Source of the DNA: Leptidea sinapis
Taxonomy: Eukaryota; Arthropoda; Insecta; Lepidoptera; Pieridae
Assembly: GCF_905404315.1 (NCBI RefSeq)
Contig: NC_066286.1
Span: forward strand, 875,501-939,500
Reading direction: 5' to 3'
Length of the DNA: 64,000 bases
The translations under genes were made by a program, and so were the position numbers. Under the pieces are notes generated by a model that was not told the DNA's origin, did not search any database, and saw only the letters and a list, made by a program, of their open reading frames with translations. The number at the start of each line of letters is the position of its first letter. Position 1 is the first letter of the stretch. Below are positions 43,953 through 55,072 of this stretch, piece after piece.

Positions 43953-45252
43953 TACCTCGCTTTTCACTAGAAACTTTTTGTCTCGAACAGTCACTAAAAG
44001 ACAAGGGTCGATAATTTTTGAGACCAAAAAAATAATAGTAGGATGTAAACCCCATAAGAAAAGAAAGCATTTTTTGTTCAAGATAAAAATAAAAAAACCT
44101 AAAACTTGTTTATTTCAATTTTTCACATAAATTTTGAGGTAATGTGAAAAAAGTGTAAATACGAAAGTTGTTGATCTTTTTATTTCCCACTAAATCTAAA
44201 TTGGAGACGATTTGTAAAAAGGAAAGGTCCGAAGGACCCGGAACCGGTTAGCATATATGAAAAGAGTACGGAATGTAGAGGAAGAGCGTGAGTTTGAAAG
44301 GATAGAAGCAAGTGGCGTTCTATTGTCTCTGTTTACCCCGACGGAGTAAGACGTCAGTGTGTGTGTGTGTGTTTTTTTTTCTGAAGGGAAAAATACTATT
44401 ACGTATCGTGTGTGCGACAATTTATTACTAAATTAACAAATAACAAAATTCTAGGAGAACTTTTCATATGGGATGTGACAAAAATTTTAACAGATTCCGT
44501 TTACAAGTCCGATCTGAAGGTATTATTCAAGCAGTCAATGAGGAAGAACAAAAGTATTCAGCTCATAATGGAGAGGGTACGTGGCGTTATCGCATTCACG
44601 ACTCAATAAACACGTAATTTACAGTTGCTATTCGATTGTCACTTATCTTACCGTTTGCAATGACGTTTATTCCGAATTCAAACTGCTTTTTGATTGGTCT
44701 AATGTTTCTTGATTTCTTATTTTGCTGCTAACTGACAAGTAAAATATTATTCAGCTTCTTTTGCCGCATCTTTACATAATCTAAGTTTGAATAGTTACCA
44801 TCCCTTCGCTTAATCGAGTGGTTATTTATTTTATCCCTAAGCCAAATGAAAGCAAAGGCAAGTGCGCAAATGCACCTGAATTAATTTACGTAAGAGCCTA
44901 CCTGTACTTAACGTTAACTTTCGTCATCTATGTGCTACAGGATCAGGTGATTCGAGCTACTTACCAAATTGACCCCAGGTATCCACACCTGAGAAAGAAG
45001 ACGAAATAAAATAATGTTTTAGTGGGGTATCCCAATACATATAACAAAAAAAAACCACCTTCGAAAACACTATTCCAAAACAATAGATATAATGTGCACT
45101 AAAAAGTACAAAAATAATTGCGTATTTCTATACAATCTAATTAATTAATGATATTCTAGTTACGATTTTACTATACTAGTATTTTTGGAATCGGTGTTCT
45201 TGTGCCGCAACCCGCTCTCGCCTCTCGCCTCCTCACGACTCAAGCACATCTC
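43953..45252. other. No supported gene
   Basis: AT-rich with a short GT run (44357-44371) followed by a T-run. Small open frames here (for example 44412-44609 and 44818-45009) have no motif. Confidence 0.3.
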
Positions 45253-45650
45253 ACCTAATGCCTACTACTCGGCTATTAGTTAGAAAGTCTTTTATGGGGC
45301 GTTGTATATGCTTTTACAACAAGATCCCAGATAATGTGTGAAACAAAAGTATAACGAAATTTAAAAGAATTGTTAAAAAACGTTTGTGTGGTAAAGGTAA
45401 CATAAATGACTTTCTTAATGATACTACTGATTCGGAATAGAGCGACCGCCCACAGGCTATTAAATAATAAATAATATTGTATGATTTTACATTGTAACTT
45501 TTTTTTTTATAAAAAAAAGAAGCCCGCTGAGTTAGTTGCGCCCGTTCTTCTCTGGTCTGAGGAATACCTGTTGGGAAGGGTGGTAGTTTTTGACTTTCAA
45601 TATGTGATATTTTATCTAATTTTGAATAAAAATTTTATTTGAATTTGAAT
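45253..45650 (+). pseudogene. GAATTT-tail LINE 3' end
   Basis: Contains the ICFYNKIPDNV codons, the KRIVKKRLCGKG block, a 3' UTR with AGCCCGCTGAGTTAGTTGCG, and the GAATTTGAATT end. It has a stop in place of the Gln before the Asn-Lys segment. Confidence 0.75.
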
Positions 45651-46224
45651 TAAAGACACGACATTCACAAAATAAATACAAGAAATAAACATACTTTACA
45701 ATTACAGGAAGTATCATTATGTAAATTTAAAAGTATAATTAAGAAAACTTCGCTGTAAGAAAGGGTAAATTAAATATCTTAATAACTGTACCACAAAAAG
45801 TCCTGGGATTAAAAATGCTCAACTGCAGCTGTTTGCTTGAAATAAGTAGGGTTTATAAATGACGATGTATCAAAAATATTTTTCAATTAATTACGTTATT
45901 ATCTTATTTTAAGTAGCCTACTTACTAAATTAATATTTGAATTTGAAAATTAAAAATCTTGTTTTATAAAGTTTGCTTTTAAAACATCGTAGACTCAAGA
46001 CTATCAAACTAGATAGTTACTTAAAATATTGCTTTACCTAAAGCTAAAATGCCAAAAATACTAATAAAAAATAGGAGTAATTTTTATCACTATTATTAGT
46101 ACTAAGGCTTTTAATCAAGCAGAATTTGAGGCCTCGTAGTCGAATCCTTCTATTTCACGAATACTTTATTTATTTTCAATGTTGAGTTAATAATAATTTT
46201 ATTGTTAATTTATTGTGACACTTA
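45651..46224. other. No recognisable feature
   Basis: AT-rich. Confidence 0.25.
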
Positions 46225-46359
46225 CCCCCTTATTCATAAAAGTCTGCTAACTTAAAGCATTGCTCATTCTCACTCTGTCTTCTTCTGTAGACCTAAGTCA
46301 GAATGAGAAAAAACACTCCTTAGCGGCTGTTTAAAGTTAGTGGACTATGAATAAGGGGG
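46225..46359. mobile_element. Intact palindromic MITE (135 bp), TTA flanks
   Basis: Ends CCCCCTTATTCATAAAAGTC and its near-complement, with the arms extending inward through CTAACTTAAAGC and GTTTAAAGTTAG. TTA is present on both sides (46222-46224 and 46360-46362). The interrupted copy at 18630 is the same family. Confidence 0.75.
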
Positions 46360-46737
46360 TTAATATAATGATAAACCTTATTTTTCCTAATATAATAGTT
46401 TCATAAGAGGTCCCACCATGAAGAAATAACATGAAACGATAAACAAAATGCATTTTCTTTCAATAAATCGAATCTAATTCAATATGCTAATGGAATGTAG
46501 CAGCCATTTACTTACCGCAAACATCTTATTAAAAGACAACACAATTAACAGATACATTTGTTTGATATTCTTAGCGGGAACTTCCTTCTCTGTAATTACT
46601 TTACACCGTGTCTTTTAAACCGCACGACAAAGTTGTAATTTATTTATCAACGCTAATTCTTGGTATTTAAAAATGAATGAAACACGTATTATTTACGACG
46701 TTATGCTTATGTTAGATTAAAACGAATAAAAACATCT

Positions 46738-47025
46738 AAAATTTACTAAGGATCTACGAGAATCCGAGAAATTATCTGAGGTTAAAGGACCTGCGATCCA
46801 TATTTAGTATTTATGAGTAAATTTGTTTCGACTTGTCTAATAGATAAAGATAGCCAAAATGTATCAAGGGATCTACGAGATGCTGAAAAATTCCATGAGA
46901 TAGAAGGACATCCGATCCATATTTAGTATAATATTATGTATTTTGTTATGACTTATCTAACAAATAAATGTAGCCAAAATGTACTAACGGATCTGTGAGA
47001 ACCTGCAATAGTACATAATTATAGT
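46738..47025 (+). repeat. Tandem repeat, about 120-bp unit, 2.4 copies
   Basis: Units start at 46738, 46856 and 46976 (periods 118 and 120). Shared blocks include GGATCTACGAGA, GATCCATATTTAGTAT and ACTTATCTAACAAATAAATG-like segments. Divergence between units is substantial, so the array is old. Confidence 0.75.
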
Positions 47026-47249
47026 AATAATTATTATATCCATATTCTCATCACCAGAAATATCATTTGAGCATTGCCAGTCTTTTGTTAGGTGGGTGTA
47101 TGGTATGATACCAGGTCAAAAAGCTCTTCAGAACACTACCTATGGTGATAAAGTTAAAAGACACAATAAAGTGACGTCCCTTCGTTTGATTTTTTAGGTA
47201 ATAATAAAAAAAAATTGAAAATATCTATAAATATGGATTTATACAGACG

Positions 47250-48132
47250 ACAAAGAATCATTAAGAGAAAAATTTAAAGAAATAATCAGTTTGCATCTCA
47301 ATAATATATTCTTGATATGTTCTATATGTTCATAAGCACACTAAGTAATTTGCTCGAAACTGTGACACTAACAACACTAGGAACAAACATAAACTTGTTA
47401 CGAGTATGCGAGTATGTATGAGTATGTAAGTCTTTTTATGGGCGATGTAAATGCTTTTACAATATGGTCCCAGAAAGTGTACAAAAAAAATACGTTTCAA
47501 AATTTAAAACAATTATTGAAAACGTTTGTGTGGGAATGGTTATTATAACATTAATGATTTTCTAAATGATACCGCAGACTGAGGAATGTTGCGCACACCC
47601 TCAGGCTCTAGGTATATTGTACGACTAGCTGACCCGGCAAACGTTGTTTTGCCATATAAAGTATAATTCACGCGATAGTTTTATAAGTAATAAAATATTG
47701 CCTATATTATAGCCTGTACATCTGTTGTTCTATTGTCAATAGTTTTTGCAGCGCACGCAAAAATAGGTTTTCGATTTTACACCTTGTGTTACAAAATAGC
47801 AATTTTATTACGGATCCCTAATTTTGAAAAAAAAAACATAGCCTATAGCCTTCCTCGATAAATGGACTACCCAACACTGAAAGAATCATTCAAATCGGAC
47901 GAGTAGTACCAGAGATAAGCGCGTTCAAACAAACAAACAAACACTGCAGCTTTATAATATTAGTATAGATATTACATTGTAATTCATTTTTTTTTAATAA
48001 AAAAAAGCCCGCTGAGTTTCTTGCGCCCGTTCCTCTCAGGTCTGAGAAAGTATATTTTAAATGGTTGGTGGTTTTTGACGTTCAATAAGAGATTTTGAAT
48101 CCTATTTTGAATAAAAATGTTTGAATTTGAAA
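47250..48132 (+). pseudogene. GAATTT-tail LINE 3' end, split by a dispersed repeat
   Basis: Left part (47250-47624) corresponds to the coding end (ESLREKFKE, then KRLCGNGY-like codons) with frameshifts. Right part (47970-48132) is the 3' UTR with AAGCCCGCTGAGTTTCTTGC and the TTGAATTTGAAA tail. The insertion between them is at 47625-47969. Confidence 0.75.
47625..47969 (+). mobile_element. Dispersed repeat starting CTAGCTGACCCG, copy 4, with deducible ends
   Basis: Inserted in the LINE 3' UTR. The empty site is seen at about 5574-5590, where GTACGATATTACATTG is continuous; here CTAGCTGACCCGG... to ...TTAGTATAGA sits between GTACGA and TATTACATTG. No target duplication is needed. It contains a CAAACAAACAAACAAACA run near the right end. 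Confidence 0.7.
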
Positions 48133-48465
48133 CAAAGATGCGATAATACCTACGATAAATTTTCATCACTATATCGTGATAGTGTCGTGAGTTATAAGTA
48201 AAATACGATTAATTTTTAACGAGAACACCAGTATTTTATATTATTTACCTCGATTAGGTCTAGATGAAAACAGCGGGAATAATTTAAAATTTTATTGTTT
48301 CAGGTGAACCCGAGCTTCAGGGAAAATTGGAATGTAAGTATTTCAGTATTGAGTTTCCTCAAAACGGTTACGGGAACGATAGTATTCCATAAACCCGCAA
48401 TAAACGTTTTCGGCGGTCGCCTTCTTATATTTGCTACTGCCGTTGCTGGGACTTCATTATAAACA
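48133..48465. other. No recognisable feature
   Basis: AT-rich flank between LINE tail and the tRNA-like repeat. Confidence 0.25.
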
Positions 48466-48720
48466 ATTTGTTGTTTTTAAAGTGATAACCCCAACTTCTA
48501 GGATTAATACACAAATAAAATTTGAAAAACTTTTTTTTTGTTTATTACACAACCTGAGAGTTGAACAAAGCATACAATATTTTATGACAATACGTCACTC
48601 GGACGGTTAGCTCAGTTGGCAGAGCACTGGAACGGGACGCCAGAGGTCGTGGGTTCGAGTCCCGCATTGTTCATAAAATTTTATTTTTCATATTTTATCT
48701 GTGTATTATAAAAGTGTAAA
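48466..48720 (+). repeat. tRNA-like repeat with inverted flanks
   Basis: A leader (GAGAGTTGAACAA to TACGTCACTC) and the cloverleaf at 48601-48673 are flanked by inverted repeats: AATACACAAATAAAATTTGA (48511-48530) on the left and TTTTCATATTTTATCTGTGT (48687-48706) on the right, two mismatches over 23 bp. Block 48466-48500 is the inverse of 1340-1370. So core and tail recombine as modules between copies. Confidence 0.6.
48601..48673 (+). tRNA. tRNA-like cloverleaf, probably the head of a SINE
   Basis: All 73 positions can be placed in the standard numbering. The acceptor stem is GGACGGT with ATTGTTC (three G-U pairs), followed by TA and the D arm GCTC-AGTTGGCA-GAGC. The anticodon arm CTGGA-ACGGGAC-GCCAG has one A-G mismatch. 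The 5-base variable loop is AGGTC, and the T arm is GTGGG-TTCGAGT-CCCGC. A box (TAGCTCAGTTGG) and B box (GGTTCGAGTCC) are perfect Pol III matches. The anticodon would be GGG, but position 33 is C instead of U. A second copy with the same leader at 1547 shows this is a repeated element, not a single-copy tRNA gene. Confidence 0.5.
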
Positions 48721-48724
48721 CATC

Positions 48725-50560
48725 GTCGTTGTCGAAAGCTGCTCTTGGTAACCAGCCGTCCATGCCGCCGTTGCACATGAGGAATGACACCCTGGCCCAT
48801 ACGGCAAAAGAGAAAGCCGATCTCCTGTGCACTCTTTTTGCCTCCAACTCGACTCTTGACGACAACGGAAAAACACCGCCGACCATCCCGCGGTGTCAGA
48901 GCTCCATGCCTGAAGTACAGTTCCGACAGAAAACTGTTAGGCGAGCTCTGTTTTCGTTGGACGTCAGGAAGTCGAGCAGGCCGGATGGCATTTCTCCAAT
49001 CGTGCTTAGAACGTTTGCCCCTGAGTTGACGCCGGTGCTAACGCGTTTATTCCGGCACTCTTATTCAAAAGGCGTAGTTTCTGATTCATGGAAGTCAGCC
49101 CTTGTCCATCCGATCCCAAAAAAAGGAGACAGTTCGGATCCGGCAAACTACAGGCCTATTGCTATTACCTCCCTACTCTCCAAAATTATGGAGAGCATAA
49201 TTAACCGCCAGCTCTTGGTATACCTTGAGGGTCACCAGTTGATCAACGACCGGCAGTACGGCTTTCGCCATGGTCGGTCGACTGGCGATCTTCTGGTATA
49301 CCTAACACAAAGATGGGCGGCGGCTATTGAAAGCAAGGGGGAAGGCTGGCAGTTGGTCTGGATATAGCGAAGGCCTTTGATCGTGTATGGCACAAGGCGC
49401 TCCTCGCAAAACTTCCATCATTTGGGCTTCCCGAGAGCTTATGCAAGTGGACCTCCAGCTTCCTCACTGGGCGCAGCATACGGGTCGTTATCGACGGTTA
49501 TTGCTCGAATCCCAAGCCCGTGAACGCTGGAGTGCCCCAAGGCTGTGTGCTATCTCCCACGCTGTTTCTTCTGCATATCAATGATATGGTGGACACCGCC
49601 AACATGCATTGCTATGCAGACGACAGCACTGGTGATGCCGTATACACGGGCCATGCAGGTCTCTCTCGGGAAAACGTCGACCAGTGCCGGGAGAAACTTG
49701 TGTCTTCTATCGAGTCCTCTCTCGAGAAGGTCGCGGAGTGGGGTAAATTGAACTTTGTCCAATTTAACCCCCAGAAGACTCAAGTTTGCGCGTTTACCAC
49801 TAAAAAAACCCCATTTGTCGTATCACCGCTCTTCGATAACACTTCCCTTAAAGCCTCGCCTAGTATCGGAATACTGGGTCTCGAAATCTCGAGCGATTGC
49901 CAATTCCGTGGCCACCTGGAGGGCAAAGCCAAACTGGCTTCAAAGAAACTGGGCGTCATAAATAGAGCACGGCAATACTTCAAGCCGGCCCACATTCTAG
50001 CGCTCTACAAAGCGCAGGTCCGGCCTCACATGGAGTATTGCTATCATCTCTGGTCTGACGCAGTATCAGCTCGATCCATTTGACCGCGTGCAACGCAGAG
50101 CAGCTCGAATTGTCGGGGACCCAGTACTCTGTGAACGGCTGGATCACTTGGCGTTGCGTAGAGACGTCGCTTCATTGTGTGTCTTCTACCGCATTTATCA
50201 CGGGGAGTGTTCTGAAGAGCTGTTCAACCTGATTCCTGCCGCCGAATTCCACCTTCGCACGACACGCCACAAGTTAGGATATCATCCTCACCATCTGGAT
50301 GTGTGGCGGTCCTCCACAGTGCGGTTTTCAAGGAGCTTTCTTCCTCGTACCACGAATCTGTGGAATGAGCTTCCTTGTGCGGTGTTTCCGGGACGATACG
50401 ACATGGGTACCTTCAAGAAAAGCGCGTACACCTTCCTTAAAGGCCGGCAACGCTCTTGTGATTCCTCTGGTGTTGCAGGAGAGTGTGGGCGGCATTGATC
50501 ACTTAACACCAGGTGACCCGTACGCTCGTTTGTCCTCCTATTCCATAAAAAAAAAAAAAA
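48725..50560 (+). mobile_element. APE-type LINE copy D, 5'-truncated, recent
   Basis: Starts abruptly in the linker (GTCGTTGTCGAAAGCTGC) and runs to polyA at 50548-50562. It is very close to copy B (differences of a few per cent by eye). AAACAT on both sides could be a short duplication, but half of it is shared with polyA. Confidence 0.85.
48729..50498 (+). pseudogene. Copy D reverse transcriptase, two frameshifts
   Basis: The first frame (to 49367) has the linker, RKSSRPDGISPIVL, HPIPKKGDSSDPANYRPIAI and DRQYGFRHGRST. A 1-bp deletion near 49348 (GGAAGGCTGG where copy B has GGAAGGCCTGG) shifts it. The next frame carries the palm (DIAKAFDRVWH), VNAGVPQGCVLSPTLF and CYADDST. A 5-bp deletion near 50060 (CGCAGTATC for CGCACCCCAGTATC) shifts it again before the C-terminal frame 50088-50498 (FNLIPAAEFHLRTTRH). 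All three shifts and deletions are absent from copy B at the same places, so they arose after the copies separated. Confidence 0.85.
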
Positions 50561-50707
50561 ACATTATGATGCTCAAGATGAAAGAGCTAAGATGTATAAA
50601 ACGTTCTGTAACGTGTGAGTCCTTCTCTCACACGCGGGATCGTTATACAATCAAACAATGTTATCTCTCTGGTTCTTCTATATTCTTATACTTTCACTTT
50701 CTATTAA

Positions 50708-51362
50708 CCCTTAATTAGGCGCATTAAGAAAATCACACAAGTAGTCGCATGGGGTCACATCTGACCCCAATGCTATGAATAAAAATGGAGTAGAAAGAAC
50801 TCATACAATAAAATATTATGTTATATCAAATAAAATTAAATGGCATATAGATATCATAATAAACATATAAAATCATAACTTTCACTCTTCTAGTATTGAT
50901 TTTTTTTTATTTAACTGACTGAATTTCACTATTTTCTTTGAGGGTTCGAAGAATATGGTAAAATATTGCCTATGGCCGTCTTTTAGTCCTTCTCATGAGT
51001 TAAGTCCTAAGCGCATAGTTGATCATTGCAGTTGACACTTCCTTTGGTATTGTTTGGTGCTTTAGATCATTTCACTTTTGGTTAAATTCCTTTAGTATGT
51101 CTAGATAGAAAACAGTTACCCTCCGATGATCCAAACATATTTTGGCAATTTTTGGACTCTTGGATCGCAGTTACCGATTCATGCCCATTGTGTACAGGAA
51201 TATAATTTGCAATTTCATCTTACGAGATATAATCCGCGACATCTTGCTCTTCATCCGACAACCCTTACAGCCATTGCCGTATTTGTCTTTATTGATTCAT
51301 CTTAACAAATACAAGAGAAAAAATACGTAAATTATATATGACCCCATGCGCCTAATTAAGGG
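50708..51362. mobile_element. piggyBac-like element, 655 bp, TTAA duplication
   Basis: TTAA at 50704-50707 and 51363-51366 flanks perfect 17-bp inverted repeats beginning CCCTTAATTAGGCGCAT. A subterminal inverted pair, GCATGGGGTCA (50747-50757) and TGACCCCATGC (51339-51349), is also present. TTAA targets, ends starting CCC and subterminal repeats are the signature of piggyBac. A minus-strand frame (about 51255-51082, one internal stop) reads DEEQDVADYIS and DEIANYIPVHNG, an acidic stretch compatible with the N-terminus of piggyBac-like transposases. The catalytic part is missing. Confidence 0.78.
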
Positions 51363-51639
51363 TTAAACATAAAATTCTATTAAATATTAGGCTAAAGGCC
51401 GACCGTTTTCAGTTCTAATTATTTCTATTGCTGTTCTATTCGATTATTTTCTCATCCGCGTCAATATTTTAAATTTGAATCTATTTCCGTTCTTTATCTT
51501 TACAGTACATAGACTTTGCTCAGATTTTACTTACGTGAAACTTAGCTGAGTGTTAGCTTAAGATTAGTATAATTTCAGCTGTAAAATGACTATAATTACC
51601 AAATTAAAGATTAACATCCGAACGACCGAGCCTTAATAT

Positions 51640-51785
51640 AGTTATAAGATTTATTTTATTAAAGAACAAAAATAAAGCTAATTCACATCATCAAAGCTAA
51701 TGACATCTGGATTCGAACCGGGGTCTTCTGCTTTCCGGATTACCCAACGTCTCATCTGAGCAATTACAGTCTTGTATATTATACT
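51640..51785 (-). repeat. tRNA-derived repeat, minus strand
   Basis: A GGTTCGAATCC B box is at 51708-51718 (complement) with an A-box-like TTGCTCAGATGA about 45 bases upstream on the minus strand. The cloverleaf stems are incomplete. The downstream part (TTGTTCTTTAATAAAATAAA) looks like a retroposon tail. Confidence 0.45.
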
Positions 51786-52327
51786 AGCATCTCACCTTTG
51801 TATTCTAATGTTATTGTTCATGTTTCTCATTAAAACACGGATAAAACTACTTTTTTTTAAATTGAAACCTAGCTAGATCGATTTCCCGAAATCCCCTGTA
51901 TAATAAATTTTATGAAAATTGTTGGAATGAAATTCGTTTAAGTTTAGTCCAAGTACGCTCTTTAGATGTCAGTCTAGAAGAGAATAGTGCAAATCGTCCT
52001 TTTAGTTCCAGGTTATGAAAATCCAGGTCACGACTCAAGCCGGTGTCTGTATTAGTAACAACTCGAGCCCAAGCTTACATAATATCTCGTTATGTTAGTA
52101 ACAGAGATAATATCTTTAATATTAAATGCAAACGACAAGTTGACTGAGGCCACAACTGTTGATTAAGCAAAACGCCACTTCAAGTGGTATTTCCTTTTGT
52201 TATGCTCTTTAATGTGCGGTGCGAGCTGAAAGCGAAAGCGTTTATTTTATTAAATTTTTTATGCAGGAATTCGGTCTAATTTAACTAAATTACGGCAAAA
52301 TATTGTAATATTATTTATATTTTGATA
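51786..52327. other. No recognisable feature
   Basis: AT-rich. Confidence 0.25.
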
Positions 52328-52662
52328 TATTTACAATACTATGATTACTTAAAATTAAAACTATCATTACATGGAAGCATACCAAGAATACTGACAGCAT
52401 TTCCGCGTTCCCACTGACGACTCTTTGAGACCAACATATTTGCGACGCTTGCTGTCTTCGGCAATCAAAGCAGCAGCCCCAGCACCAAATGACCTAACTT
52501 GGACATGAGAAGCCTAGGACTTGGCCAGAGTGTCGACGCAAGTCGCGTCCCACACCAGCGCCCTTCCCCGTGCCCAAGTAAGCAGCGTCATTCTATCTCC
52601 TGATAGAATGACGCTTGCCATCGCAGCGGGTAATACCATTTGGCTCTAAAACAGCTGGTATA
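52328..52662 (-). pseudogene. 3' end of the nuclease-ORF retroelement, internally deleted copy
   Basis: Matches 23730-24170 on the minus strand, including the GDKRPDG-like region remnant, WDATCVDTLA and VGLKESS-type codons, but about 130 bases between the C-terminal block and the middle are missing (junction near 52410). 5' truncated at about 52662. Confidence 0.65.
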
Positions 52663-53359
52663 TTGGAAATTGGAACGATATGTTTATATATTTTGATATT
52701 GTGTTATATACAGGTAAATCATAAACCTTTTCAGCAAGTGGATTCCAAGTAATTGTATATTACATTCTTTTTTCACTTTTTTCAGACTCCATTCATATGA
52801 TTATAGTTTTCATATGTTTCATATTTAATGAATTTTTTAAGTTTTTACTTTATGCTAGAATTATACTAAAATAAATGATACTTCCAATCTGCTAAAGTTT
52901 AGAAATTGAGTAATGAGTTGAAAGAATTCACTAATAATACGTTACTAATTCTCATTTTAAGAACACATTTGTATAACATCGATAAATTATTTGCAGCCTA
53001 CAGCGATTCTTAATAATCTCTACTAAACGTTAATGCGTTAAGAGTTTTTCATAATAATATGAACCTTCATCAATTCATTAATATTATTTTTAGTGCATTT
53101 TATTTATTTATAAATATTATTGAAATAAAACGCTAGCTCTTTTAATTTCTGCCACACTTTATTTACCAGCCCTGGAACAACAATCTTTGTACAGCAAATA
53201 ATTAAAAACTCGACACAACGCACCCTTACAAATTAAAAACATTATTGTAGGAGTTTATTTTGCAGGTCCATACTGCGTTTCTAAAAATATATTATGATAT
53301 ACCATCACTAGTTTTTAATTAAAATACCACAGTATCTGAAGACGAATGTTTTCAATAAG
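52663..53359. other. No recognisable feature
   Basis: AT-rich; no repeat partner. Confidence 0.25.
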
Positions 53360-53790
53360 TGTGTTTTGCCAGTGATGACTCACGGTACGCAGACGTGGTC
53401 GCTAACTTACGGGCTTTACGAGAAAGCTAAGGGTCGCTCAGAGGGCTATGGAGAGGGCTACGCTCGGAGTTTCCCTGTGAGATCAAATCAGAAATGAGGA
53501 CATCCGTAGGAGAACCAAAGTAACGGACATAGTCCAAATGATCGCGAAACTCAAGTGGCAGTTGATAGGGTACATAGTTCGACGAACAGATGGCCGTTGG
53601 GGCAGTAAAGTCCTCGAATGGCTACCACGAACCGCAAGATGCAGTGTTGGTTGGTCCACAAGATGAACCAACGATCTTGTCAAGATCGCCGGAATACTTT
53701 GGATCAGGGCAGCGCAGGACCGATCGTCGTGGAAATCTTTAGGGGAAGCCTTTGTCCAGCAGTGGTCGTCTTCCGGCTGATGATGAAGTT
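53360..53790 (+). pseudogene. RTE-type LINE, C-terminal end
   Basis: Reads (PVMTH)GTQTWSLT, then MERATLGVSLRD-like and NEDIRRRTKVTDIVQMIAKL codons, DGRWGSKVLEWL, DRSSWKSLGEAFVQ and a stop, ending in CTTCCGGCTGATGATGAAG. Several single-base indels break the frame. It is the longest of the three RTE ends. Confidence 0.75.
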
Positions 53791-54364
53791 TTTAATTACG
53801 AACAAAAATGGTCAGGCTTTAAGGAATATTTGGGTCGTAACCAGGCAATAGGTAATGTATAACATAATTATTAGATAACTAGCCCTGCCCTGCGGTTTTA
53901 CTCGCGTAGATACCGATCTCGTGGTTGTGGAAAGTACTAAGTCGGACTATAGATTTATTTTTGTTAACATAAAAGTTTTATTTCACTTAGTAATTAATTT
54001 ATTATTGCATTATTTTCTTTTATTAGACTTTTTTAAATTCGTTATACTTATGAAGGGAATGTCCGATTTTGATAAATTAAAAAGTGTTTTACAGGTATTG
54101 TAACGGTCTTTAATAATTAAGTTTAATGGGATAAGGATTAATACAGAGGTATGATTTATATTTTTTAATTATTGTCGGCAATTTAGTAAACTTTTAAAAT
54201 CTAAAAAAGTAGTTATAGTGGCATAACTACGGTAGTTGGACATATGGTATTGCGAACTTTTTTTTAGATATAGATATGTTCTATAATACTGTAGAACAGT
54301 AGTAGTTTAGTAGCAGTTAGTAGTTGTTTTTTTTTGTTATATCATCATGTTTTTTATGACAAAT
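53791..54364. other. Short repeat start, otherwise featureless
   Basis: CTAGCCCTGCCCTGCGGTTT at 53880-53899 resembles the start of another insect dispersed repeat, but its end cannot be found. The rest is AT-rich. Confidence 0.3.
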
Positions 54365-54533
54365 TTTATTAAACCCTGGGTTATAATATTGCATTTTTGA
54401 AAATGTAGTGTAGGCTTTGCCAAACTCAGTGAAGTTGCAGCTTTCTAATGGTGTAGAATTTATGAAATCGGTTCAGTAGATTTTGTGTAAACATGCATAC
54501 AAAAACACAAATATTTCCTCTTTATAATATTAG
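54365..54533 (-). repeat. Dispersed repeat, inverse copy of the family at 5746
   Basis: Minus strand begins CTAATATTATAAAGAGGAAA and includes CACCATTAGAAAGCTGCAAC and CTTCACTGAG. Confidence 0.5.
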
Positions 54534-55072
54534 ATTTCATTAATAATAAGATAATTTAAAAAATTCTGGCTTAAATTATCGACTTAACTTAACTTAATCG
54601 AAGTGTTTGAGTGTGGGAATCCTACCGGTATTACATAGGCACATAATGTATGTTTTATATTATGTAATCATATTTTTGTACCGAAAATGAATGCTTACCT
54701 TAAGCATGAAAAATAAAAATATTAGAAGTGATGTTGTAAAATTATTATCCGAATACGCAAAGCTTAAACAAAACATTTTAAAAGCTTTTGAAAGCGCATT
54801 CAAATTGTCGTTATAAATATTCAGAATACCGCATAGTTCAGACCGGAGTATATCGCGGGAAGGCTGTTTCCTGAATTGAATTCACGTAGAGTTGCGTGTT
54901 TTTGCCTATGGAAAAATACTACTTGCATAGAAATGGTTACGAGACATTTTTTGTGGAAAAAAATATGATTTTATATTCAACTCAGATAAAAATAAAAACT
55001 TGGTTATGAAGTCCTTGAAACACGGTCGAAACCTTGTTATTTGAAGCGTCGGTGTCAGTTATCGTTATATCC
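54534..55072. other. No recognisable feature
   Basis: AT-rich. Confidence 0.25.

Noticed and set aside
44373..44406. T-run followed by GGGAAAAATACTATTACGTA, like the end of the Jockey 3' UTR
   Set aside because: Only about 30 bases; no duplication can be shown next to a GT microsatellite.
46738..47025. CRISPR-like repetition
   Set aside because: Units are about 120 bp with diverged sequence throughout and no short conserved repeat with unique spacers; this is a plain tandem repeat in a eukaryotic genome.
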